A stretch of 64,000 nucleotides of DNA from Owenia fusiformis (Eukaryota; Annelida; Polychaeta; Sabellida; Oweniidae), in NCBI GenBank assembly GCA_903813345.2, contig CAIIXF020000012.1, forward strand, positions 12,136,932 through 12,200,931, in the 5' to 3' direction. The notes beneath the pieces are model-generated. The model searched no databases, was not told the DNA's origin, and was given only the letters and a program-made list of their open reading frames with translations. The translations under genes were made by a program, and so were the position numbers. Of the stretch, positions 1 to 10,156 are shown piece by piece. The first letter of the stretch is position 1. Every line of letters starts with the position of its first letter.

Positions 1-225
1 GCTGGCAATACAGAGGATAGATACCTTCGGGCGTTTAACATTGATACTGGGGAACAACTCTACAGATCTCCAGATCCAATGATTGCTATGGCAGCGGGGA
101 ATCCAATATCCTACAGGACTGGTGGGAGGCAATATATTGTTCTTGCTGCAGGGGGTAACTCGTTTTTCGGACGGTTCCCCAACCACTCTAAAAGTGATCA
201 CGTATATGCGTTCTCGTTACCATGA
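1..225 (+). CDS. PQQ-dependent (quinoprotein) dehydrogenase, C-terminal exon, partial
   Basis: The window opens inside a coding exon in frame 1 that runs to a TGA at 223-225. The 74 residues begin AGNTEDRYLRAFNIDTGEQL and end DHVYAFSLP. They match the last propeller blade of bacterial membrane-type glucose dehydrogenases, where an '(A)TQDNYLRAFD..TG' strand, a 'GKQYVV..AGG' strand and a final 'D..(V/I)AYALP' are typical. The start and all upstream exons are outside the window. The exon is clearly paralogous to the last exon of the dehydrogenase gene ending at 24833: over roughly the first 60 bases the two differ by one substitution and one missing base, then diverge more. This copy keeps the frame where the other loses it. 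A polyadenylation signal follows at 299-304. Enzyme class is well supported; the substrate is unknown. Confidence 0.85.
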   Translation, partial: AGNTEDRYLRAFNIDTGEQLYRSPDPMIAMAAGNPISYRTGGRQYIVLAAGGNSFFGRFPNHSKSDHVYAFSLP

Positions 226-298
226 TACAACATAATGAGTAAACCAAATGCGTTTGACTCAAAGCACAACGTCAGTAATAAGCTATACCATATTTCTA

Positions 299-304
299 AA
301 TAAA
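299..304 (+). promoter_or_regulatory. Polyadenylation signal of the first PQQ dehydrogenase gene
   Basis: AATAAA lies 74 bases after the TGA of the partial dehydrogenase exon. This is a normal spacing for an animal 3' UTR. Confidence 0.5.
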
Positions 305-1976
305 ACACCTTATTACAAAATCAAATCTGTTTAGTATTAACATAATTTTAACGGCGTATATTTTATATGTAAAACTAAAAATAATTCTCCAAGTATATAT
401 ATACTTGGATGGCACTTCAGAAAAATTATACTTTGAAATAAACATCATATGTATTGACTAATTGCGTGTAAGTAAACATAAAATATAGTTACACGTCGCA
501 CGAAACTGGGGACAATTTAGCGTAACATTATGGCGTCAAAAAAACAAAACAAAACAATGAGCAGTATAGGGCGCAAACACCCTTACAACGTCAAAAACGA
601 CAAGCGTCACATTTTTTCAAGTTTACTCAACCTAGAAATAAAATACTTTATACTTATCTAATCATTACAAAATTCACAGGGTAGCAAGATCTCGAGGACA
701 GTATTTCTAAAATGATTTTGAATTTTGAAAAAACGGTCAAGAAATCCATTTGGGGCGTTAGTAAAAATTGATATGTATGGAATTTGTGGTACAAAATCGA
801 TGCGTCACATTTTTCAAGTCTCGAAAACCAGCTCTTATTTTAATATTATTTGCAAAATAAACAAAGTTAAACTATAAACAGTTTATTTTTCTTTCAAATC
901 AGACCTAAATTAGAAGGTTAAATGAAGGTAAACTTATTGCTCGTCCCATTCGCCTTCAAAACCTTACACAATTTTGAAATTTTTAAAAGCGTTCGTTTTA
1001 AGATAATTTGAACTGTAGCCGTCAAGCAATTGTGACGTCATAAATGCACATGTTCGATTGAATAAAATGTGAAATTTTAGTGGGATTTTGATCATTATTT
1101 CAAAAGTTATCACAATTTCAATGAGCCCCGTAAGCGCAAAGTGTTACGTCTTACAGCGTATTTGACGATGTCGGGGTATATTTAACCTTAAAAATATGTA
1201 GGATCCCATCAAATTTTGAAGGAAAAATAATTTCACTGAAATGCAAATAAAAAATACTTCAAAAAGATATATAAAACACATAGTTAGCTTTTTAAATGAG
1301 GCAGAGATTAACGCTCAAAGCTGAGATCAGCCCTCATTTCCCGAATTGTCCCCAGGTCCTTGCACGTCATAAGTACATATTGAATTATTAAAAAGATATA
1401 TGGGTAGTATGACTTCCCAAGGGTGGTTAATGATCCATGGCCTTTCTTGGATAATGAAGAATTATAAAATGTAACTGAAAATTCGTATATAGTAGTTATT
1501 GACGATCTTAATATTTAGTTCACCTATTGACTATATTTTTACCAGTGTATAGATAAATTTATAGACTGATGAAGATAGTATACAGTTTCTCATACGATGT
1601 TTCCTTGGCTGTTTCCAAGAAGGAAAATACGTGACATGCAAATGACGCGAAATAAAATTTCATTTGCCCATGTAGTGTAACATTTAGTTCATTCTGTTAT
1701 CTGTAATTTCATAACATCCAAATTGATTGTGCAACTTGTTTTAATAAATGTCACATTGTTTGCCATAAATATACCCAAATGCATTTTAGATACGTGGTGC
1801 TACGTTTTGTGAAACCTCAGTCTCTAATGCCAGACGATATCCAAATATAGTTTAGAAGGGCAGTGTTTCAAATGATCTAATCTTACAATGATAAGGATAG
1901 TTATATGATTTTGCAGGTTATGTAATTTACACGTTAATTGTACACACGTTGTCTTATGTAAAGCTTGCCGCTAGCC
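305..1976. other. Intergenic, no gene seen
   Basis: AT-rich sequence between the first dehydrogenase and the solute-binding-protein gene. I see no open frame with exon character and no clear repeat boundary. Confidence 0.5.
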
Positions 1977-1984
1977 TATATATA
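1977..1984 (+). promoter_or_regulatory. Possible TATA box of the solute-binding-protein gene
   Basis: TATATATA lies 61 bases before the ATG at 2045. That would place transcription start about 25-35 bases downstream of it, with a short 5' UTR. Such a motif is common by chance in AT-rich DNA, so this rests mainly on its position. Confidence 0.35.
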
Positions 1985-2044
1985 CAGACGAAGGATAGAA
2001 CAGCATATTTTATTTCAGATAAGGTTATAAAGTTAAGAAAAGAG

Positions 2045-5000
2045 ATGTCATTGTTAAATGCATGTACATGTATTTTGTCATTAGTGTTTCTTTTAGTAGC
2101 ACACATTGGAGAATGCAAGAGTGCATTAAGCACGGTAAGTATTGATGTGTAATATAGATGACATATTTCAATTCAAGTGGCAGGAGGGAATAGTGTGTAA
2201 CATTTTGAGGCAAGCAAAAATCATTACCAACATACTGTAATTTTCAAGGTGCCCTTATTTTCACTATTTTCGCTGACGAGGCTACACCGTGAAATTAAAG
2301 GTACAGTATGTATTTGATTTAACATTACATTCATTTGGACATTTCTTCAAAGCAGTTAAATATAATGCCAATGAAACATGATTCAAGATTGGTAAAATAG
2401 TTATTTTTGTCAGCAAATCTTTGAGCTTTTTCAAAAATTATTTTACATGTATATCTAAAATAAGAATTGAAATATCAGATCAATGTTGATGTCCTTGAAT
2501 AATTTAAAAGATACAGAGGTGTAAAATTGAAAAGGAAGACGGATATTTATTTCACTTTTGAAAAGCTATGATAAGCGCTAGTTGTTTTGATTAATTGACC
2601 TTTAGGTAAGTTTGACATTGCTCATCAACAAGTTTGAACGGCCTATTTGCAAAATATTCGAATTGTATGTCCTTTTTGATTCTTGTGATATTTCAGAGAT
2701 GTAGATGGTGAACTCAAGGGGTTTGATTTAGATCTTTCCAATGCAGGTAAACCTTTACATTTTATGCTTTGTACAACAATTCAAAAATATGGTTGCACAT
2801 TATAAAACAGTTTGTTCCAAAGTTACAAGGTCAAAAAAGAAAATATGCCATTGCCAGTGAGGTTTGTTTTTGTAATCATACAGAATATATTCAAGATATA
2901 ACACTAATAACTTCAACACCTGAAATTCTAACCCGGCCATGTGCTTTTATTTTGTTTAATTTGACACATCGTGTTATTTGTTACGTTGTGGATTTGGAAG
3001 TGAAGGGATCACACAAATGTTCTTTAGAAATACTCTTAAGGGTTGGTTTAGAAAGTTTAATTTTATGTTTTTCATTTAGTATGCAGAGTAGCTGGAAAGA
3101 AATGCACGTATATCTATCGCATATGCAACTCAAATTCTGCAGATGGGAAATTCCTACCTGGAAAAGGTAAAAGATATTCTGTTCTTGACACACACATAGT
3201 ACCCCACACAAGTTTTTGGAAATAACTTTGACCCGTGATTTGAACACTCTGCGTGGGGGTACTACGTAACATTTATCAATATGTACCTAAAATGGCCCTT
3301 AACATTAGGCCTCCTAAGATCGGACATACTTTTGAGTAGAACCCTTCAAAAATGGCACAACGTTATTTCATTATGAACATTTAGCATGTAATTGGTTCAA
3401 ACTTCATTTTGCCAAGGACTCCCTGCACAAAGACGTTATTATCATTCTGTTAAATCAGATGGTTTTCTCTTGAACAATAAATAAATAACAATATAACAGC
3501 AACCTAAATAATTAAATCAGAAGACTTATAACAATGGCATATACGTCTCACTTCAGCTCTGGAAACAGGAGAGGTCGACGGATGTCTTGGTAACGTAATC
3601 ACTCCAGAGAGGGAAGAGGTATTTGACTTCAGTCGTGCGTATTTCAAGACTTCATCCAATTTCTTTGTACCGCCTGGAAACCCAAGAGGATTTTCACCTG
3701 AGAATATCGAAGGCAAACGAATTGGTGAGTTCCTGGTTCTACCATTCAATTTACCAATTTCTGTATTATGGCTAAATAGATGGCAGTACTTGTGCAGGTT
3801 GAGATTTATACCAGTATTCATTATAGATAAAGTTTAAAAAGTCACTTGATGATTTAAGTAACTAGATGATTTTGTTGACGTTCATATTGCGAAATCTAAG
3901 CGAATGTGCCAAAGGATGAGGACCAAAAACTATGGAAAATATAGCCTATATATGGAGAATATCCAAATTCATGAAGCTTGCAAAATCGACTGAGTTTATT
4001 TTCAGTATTTTTCAATGCCACATACACAAATATGGACTGTCTAAAGAGGCTTGGCCTAAATGGAGCAGTCCCATTGGTCGAATCTGGCTCATTGAGTGAC
4101 GTCAAAACTAAGGTTCTAGAAGGAAATGTGAGCAAAGAGTTGTTTAGATTGAAATTCAATTCGCATAATTACTAACTAATATTGGAAAGAACATATCGAA
4201 GATATTGGAGAAGATTATATTAGAATTGACGAGGATTTCATAAGAAATCATCATAGCTTTTCGGAGGTGCAACATTAACCCATATATCACATTTAAAAGT
4301 ACCCCAACCCCTCCCATGACTTTCTCTCTCTTATGAACCACACTTTATTTATTCTCATAAGGGGGTTTGGAAATATATAAAATGTGTAAAAAGTATGAAC
4401 ATAGATTTAAATTCGTTGACAAATAATACATGGCTCATCGTCATTGTTCTTATCTTCAACTGAATTAACATTAAGAATCATAATATTTAAGTTTCCGCTT
4501 CATTTTGCATAATTTACCAACAGGCCGATGCCCTATTTGCGCCAAGGACCACCATACCAGGAGTGGAGAGGGTGCCGGGACAGTATAACTGCGCAAGCGG
4601 AGCAGGTGTGATGGTTCTAAAGGGGAACGCAGACATACCGACATGGTGGAACAGAGCCTTCCAAATAGTTGTTGAAAGCGGAGAGTACAAGAGAATATGT
4701 GATTCTGTTGCTATTAAATATGGAGGTAAGGCTTACACTTAGAGGATATAAAGGCGCTCAAGTGTATGAAAAACCAGAAAGAGTGCACACAGTGTCGAAT
4801 GTATTAAACTAGACTTTAGACTTTTAATATAAGCAAATTGCAACGGTCTGCCACTGCAATTTGCTGGTATTAAAAGTCTAAAGTCTAGTTTAATAGCGTG
4901 TCGTAAAACTTTATACCAAGAAGGCTACGATGGGAGAGGAAATCTAGTCCAGAGGGATCGTAATTTGATAATGATTTGAAAGTCACGTTCGCATTCTCCA

Positions 5001-8000
5001 AAATAGTGGCTAAATGCTATTTGAACCCGCTGAATATTACTCCTCTATAGCAAAGGGTCATGATTTCCCGGAAAACTATATTACAGATTTTATCAAAATG
5101 TTAAGGCATAATTTCAATATTGCAGGTTATCCAGTGAGATGTTTTGACTTCCAAACTAATGTGATAGGATAAACAATACTAAGACCAAACTTCAAAGTGG
5201 TTCTCAATGAATGAGTGCTCACTTTCATTATTTAATTAGGGTAAGGGAATTCCACTTCCCTCGCTTCCCTCTTGCCCCCTATGAGTGCTCCCTCCCATTA
5301 CTGATCGAATTTGAGTAGATGAACTTCTCATCCTCTCCATTCCTGCTGCCAGAGCATCTTTTAAGTGTAACAGAAAGAATAATTCTCCCATCATTTTGAT
5401 ATTTAATACAAACTTATTCAAACAAGTCCATAAGAGCCCCCCCCCTGTTCTTTTTTGTTTTTCCAACGTTACTCCTTATGCTTTTCAGTGGTATAATTTT
5501 AGAGCAAAGTATTAATTTATCGATTGACAATCTGGGATATCACACTATCGTCGGTTACGGTTCACTGGTTCAAACAATTTAACAGAGATACACAATGTTA
5601 TATTAGTAGCCGAGACAACACAAGTCCCAAGTCTGTATTTTTACTCTCATTTCTTCACTTTTAAGAGTTAAGTCATCATAATTTGCATGCATATTCCTTG
5701 AAGAAATCCTAACATAGAATTTTATTGGTTTCGATTATAATTTATTTGTTAGAAATAGAGAAACATTTGATTTGTATTGGTCCATAGTCAGAATTATCCA
5801 TTTTGTGTAACAAATGCAACATTTTGACGTTATTAATAAAAATTGAAGTTATAAATGATAGATACAATATGGTGTCTCTAATCTTATTGACAATAACTAT
5901 CACCCTAGATATTTTTTGCCAGTCATCAGATCATGCATTGGAAGAGTACCCCAATGAGAAATGCATTCATTGATTGTGGCAAGCAGTGAATTGGCAAAAC
6001 AGTGGTGGAGTCACACCATTATTTTGCCGCATTTTGGTGCTTAATTTCCCCTTTAAGATCGTTTGTCACTACTGTGACGTCACAATATAGCATATGACGT
6101 CATAATACGGGTACCAAATTAACGCACACATTACAAGCTTTAAGATGATACCAAATATGTCATCATTCATTTGATTAAAATGGTTACTGGAATAAGCCCA
6201 AAGGGTATGCCACTCCCCTACCCCATCCATTTTTCAGGAAATTAAAACACACAAAAAATCTCAAATAATGCAGGCATCTTCAGGGGTCCTTTTTGGCCCC
6301 GTTCTATTTCAAATATCATGTTTCTGCATACCATTTTTCTCGGATATGTCTCAATTACCCCAAAATAGTTACACTTCTGCTGAAAAAGGAAACATGTGGT
6401 CAATTTGAAATTATTACACCAAAAGTAGTGATTTTTTATATAAAGTTAAAATAATGCATTTGTCGCTGAAAATGGCAAATTTTGATTATAGACCAATCAG
6501 AATCAAATGTTTCTCTATTTTCAACAAATAAGTTATAATCAAAATCAATAAAATTCTATGTTAGGATTTCTGCAAGGAATATGCATGCAAAATGTGGTGA
6601 CTTAACTCTTAAAAGTGAAGAAATGAGAGTAAAAATACTGACTTGGGACTTGTGTTGTCTCGGCTACTATATTGACATAAGTTTTATTTTTGCATCGGGT
6701 TATGATCGTCACTGCAAAAAACTATGAAAATCATAGGAAATATTACCGTAGATACGGCAATATAGATGGTGAGGTAATCTAATATATCCTATAATTACCA
6801 GCTGTCTTATATTGGTTTAAATTTTTTTTCCGAATACCTCGGTGTAATATAACATCTTATTACAAGTATAGAAGAAAATAATTAAATATAAACGTTTTTC
6901 TTGCATCTTATTCTTCTTCTAAACGCGTATAATAATTTCTCAACTAAGATTGCATTGTATTATATTCTACAAGAAAAAATATTATTCCTACATTATTCTA
7001 GGACTTCAACCTATTATTCGGCGAATAACCGGTTCTGAGAGTGTGTAACCTATTATTCGGCAAATAACCTGTTCTGATATTTTAATTGTTTACTTAGCGG
7101 GCGCCAAGCGTCTGGAACCTAAACATGAACGGTAAATAGTTTGATTGTGACTGATTACTAAACGCAAAAATGCGAGAAGTTCAAGTTTTCTCTTTTTTAT
7201 CAGAATTCATCGCCATTCAAAACAATTTCAATATAAAACTCATTATGTAAAATGTTAATTGGAATAAACTATTTGTGACTATTAACCACCGCCTGATCCT
7301 TTCAAAAGAGATACAAGGATATTTTGTCTCAATCTACTTACCTCATTTTATGTAACTAAAATAGATTTTATGATTTGCAAGGGGGGGTCACTTTTTGAAA
7401 AATTCCAGGCAGGGTTCACTTGTGACAATTTTGGTCCAAAAAAAGCAGGAATCACGATGGGTGCGAGCAAACCTCACCCCCCTATGGCTACGGGCCTAAG
7501 TATATGTTTTATACAGAGAGGTATATTCCAAATATTGAGTTTGGTTTAAAGAGAAGTATCAATGACAAGGGATTATTCTTTAAGAGTTTTAATTATATAA
7601 TCCACATAATCTACCCTTTGCATTCGTTTGACTTCACTTCTTAAAAGAGAGCTTCGTCTTCACTCTTTCAAACTGAAATAAACCTGTGAACTCACCGCGC
7701 CAATCAGTGTTCGTCGGCCAAATTTGACCTACGTTCTATATATGGTCATTCCTTCTGACGTCATCGTTGAGCCCGGAATTGACCAATGACATGCGCATAT
7801 TTAATTAGAACGCATATGGCGTATGTTTCTTGCAGCTCGCTGATTGCTGGAAGAAAGGTCAGCGCGTAGGTCAAATTTGATTTATTACACAAACTGTCAC
7901 CGGTACCCGTCGTGTTGGCGGGGCTTCTACTGTAATATGGTCTCTACTAGGCAGAGTGTAGTTTAACTAGACTCTGCACGCAGGGTACACATAATCTGAT

Positions 8001-8788
8001 CTTGTGATAAACCTAATGATCAAAGGATGGCTTTTTGCATCATTGTTAAATCGGAGATAAGTTTGACAATACCCATGTTTGGAAATACCCATGTTTAACT
8101 TGGATTTAATTTAAAACATTTGATTCCGGTTTTCTAATGAATTTGAGTTTGATTTGTTCATGAATTGTTAGACTTTGTCAATGTCAATTGATATTGTTTT
8201 TCTAGATATTTAATTGATTAAATATGTCAAATCATGGGAACCAAAAAGTATAATCTTAAGGCCGTTTAAAACGCTTTTATAAGATTCAAATGCTCAAGGT
8301 TAATGATTTTCCTTGTTTTAAATGTTTTAAACAATTCATTTGTGCCCTTGTGCCAAGATTTTACTTTGTTGCCATTTGAAATGAGATCATTTGTATATTC
8401 TATATTCCAAATTTCCGTTCTTTCAAATAAAAAGTCAGACGATACCCTATAGGGAAATAACTATAGGGAAACTACTATTTGTTTGAATATATTCTAAGAT
8501 GAGTTCATAATGCGTAAATTTCGTTTGTTACAGGCAAGGTCGCATACAGGACCACAGATATCTCTTTTTTCAACATTTTGATTGCGAAAAACCTCTGTCC
8601 ACTTACTACCCTTGGATCGCCCCAGAGGTTGCAAAAGCTAAACTTCCATTTTCTGTTCAGAGTGATAATTTTTCAACTGGCGCATTTATCGGAAGGGTAG
8701 CAAGAAAAGCAGCGCTTAAGTTTGACCAACTTGGAGAACTGGCTGTTATTTGCAAAAGCAGCAACCCAAGTGCGCGTCCCTGTATCAC
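2045..8788 (+). CDS. Secreted SBP_bac_3-type (bacterial periplasmic amino-acid-binding family) protein, multi-exon, incomplete model
   Basis: Proposed exons are 2045-2134, 2697-2746, 3080-3166, 3557-3724, 4006-4127, 4524-4725 and, less surely, 8534-8788. The first exon encodes a signal peptide (hydrophobic core CILSLVFLLVAHIG, then ECKSALS). From 2697 to 4725 all phases join exactly and the protein reads like a family-3 periplasmic binding protein: DGELKGFDLDLSNA, then ALETGEVDGCLG, the family hallmark ITPEREEVFDFSRAYF, GKRIGV, VLEGNADALFAP, and the terminal helix ESGEYKRICDSVAI. In bacteria this family binds amino acids or, in the MxaJ/XoxJ branch, works beside quinoprotein dehydrogenases. 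Two gaps remain. The phase between 2134 and 2697 needs an unseen exon (the usual first strand 'LRVG...PPF' is absent). The phase between 4725 and 8534 also needs one. The 8534-8788 frame (PWIAPEVAKAKLPFSVQSDN) is open and exon-like but belongs to no family I recognise. No stop exon was found. Sure of the domain, unsure of both ends. Confidence 0.75.
4802..4893. repeat. Short hairpin (foldback) element
   Basis: Arms of about 40 bases, starting TATTAAACTAGACTTTAGAC on the left and ending GTCTAAAGTCTAGTTTAATA on the right, are almost perfect inverted copies around a loop of about 12 bases. It lies in the intron after exon 4524-4725. It would form a stable hairpin; likely a miniature foldback element. 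Confidence 0.75.
5606..6667. mobile_element. Non-autonomous TIR element, about 1.06 kb, TA-flanked
   Basis: The left end GTAGCCGAGACAACACAAGT and its inverted copy at the right end continue as matching arms for nearly 200 bases (5606-5800 against about 6480-6667). TA dinucleotides at 5604-5605 and 6668-6669 fit a Tc1/mariner-type target duplication. There is no transposase frame inside, so this is a long-TIR MITE. It sits in the presumed intron between exons 4524-4725 and 8534-8788. Confidence 0.75.
7380..7498. repeat. Transposon-end-like repeat fragment
   Basis: The stretch begins with a run of G and GTCACTTTTTG and ends CCCCTATGGCTACGGGCC. Similar ends with a GGCCCGTAGC core appear again near 22270, so this is probably the terminus of a dispersed DNA element. 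Boundaries are approximate. Confidence 0.35.
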
Positions 8789-8830
8789 GTATGTTGCTTC
8801 TCAACTTTAAAAAATCATTTAAATTACTTT

Positions 8831-9918
8831 GTCACTTGATGGATTGACCGAGCCTAAGGGCATTTTAGTTGTCCATCAGACAATGATAGTCATTTTAAAT
8901 CAATTTTCCATTCATAAAAACTTAAAAATTTCAGTCATTTCTTTTGCTTAAAAATCAGTCAAAGCGTATTGACGTGTCGCAAAAAGGCGGCGCATTCGTT
9001 TTTTAAGGGTATCGCGTGAATGTAACTTTGATTCCCCGGATTATAAGATAATATTCTAATTAAAGTTATATATCATTTTAAAGCTGTTTCGATGAAGTTT
9101 TTAGATCAACTATACTCCGTTAACGATTCTTGCGCATTCTCTTTTAAAAAAGAGTTTTTTTACCAAAACATCTGGCAAATATCCCCTGTTGACACGTTAC
9201 ATTTTGAATTATTTTTCGTCTTTAAACGCTCATAACTCAAACAATATATGCCTATTATACTTATTTTTCGTCTTGATAAAGGTAGATGGAAGTTTTATTT
9301 CAAAGGATGAATTTTAGTAAGCGTCCCATATTGTGACGTCATAGAGTTCGAAAAATAGAATCTGTTGACAGCGACCTTTTTTGCTCATTTTTTGTTACCT
9401 TCAACTTTTCAGGTGTACATTAAACAAAAAATTCGAGATCAATTTTTAATAAATCATACATGATTATTTTGCTCTTAAACTCAAGTTTATTAATAAATAG
9501 TTGATTTTGTTCGCAAAAGTATGTGTTTTCAGTTGTATGTGGAAAAGTGGAGGACGAAAGGTTTTCAAAATTCATTAAAATAGGGCTTATTTACGCCATT
9601 CGCCTATTTTCAAGCACAGCAACACGTATATTTATTTCACCTAAAATATCAATTGATTCGTGTTTTATGATGCTCCTATCCCATTGCTAATACATATACG
9701 ATATCAGAGTTATTCGCCTTAAATATTTTGAGATATAGAGGCAAATGTGGAGGACGAAAGGATTTCAATATATGTACATTTTTCTCAAAAACGTCACATT
9801 TTGTGGTGTTAAAAAGCGAAAATGTGTAACAATGCGTGCGCGACCTTTTTGCGACACGTCATTGTCATTTGATGGATTAACCGCGCCTTAGGGCATTTTA
9901 GTTGTCCATCAGACAATA
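8831..9918. mobile_element. TIR element (8971-9860) bracketed by a 58-base direct duplication
   Basis: The inner element begins GACGTGTCGCAAAAAGG at 8971 and ends with its inverted copy CCTTTTTGCGACACGTC at 9860. ATT occurs immediately outside both ends, a 3-base duplication of the kind made by PIF/Harbinger elements. Outside it, 8831-8889 and 9859-9918 are direct copies sharing GGGCATTTTAGTTGTCCATC with a few mismatches. No transposase frame is visible. The family assignment is inference. Confidence 0.6.
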
Positions 9919-10021
9919 ACAACTCTATTTTGCATTCCTGTAAATTTATAATATATTTTCGGCAATTTCTTTTGCTTTCATTAAACACATAATCTTATAC
10001 TTTGGGTAACGAATCGTCCAC

Positions 10022-10156
10022 AGCCCTTTTCAGGGCTAAACCAGTCCTTTTCAGGACTTTAAAACAAGTCCCCCAAGTAGTCACCAAGTGGATCCTATTT
10101 CTCCGAGCAGCTAAGAACGCAAGCAACACGCCTGTCAAACGGCCCTTTTCAGGGCC
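10022..10156 (+). promoter_or_regulatory. Cluster of three histone-type 3' stem-loops, no histone gene attached
   Basis: Three 16-base hairpins have the replication-dependent histone mRNA pattern of a 6-base stem with TTTC loop and conserved flank: AGCCCTTTTCAGGGCT (10022-10037), AGTCCTTTTCAGGACT (10043-10058) and GGCCCTTTTCAGGGCC followed by ACC (10141-10156). The third is preceded by CAAAC and followed within 20 bases by an A-rich AAAAAGAG, like a histone downstream element. In animals SLBP binds this hairpin and U7 snRNP the downstream element to form histone 3' ends. No histone frame precedes them; GTCACCAAGT at 10079-10088 may be a worn H2B tail, but that is weak. Probably a histone pseudogene 3' remnant. 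Confidence 0.6.
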
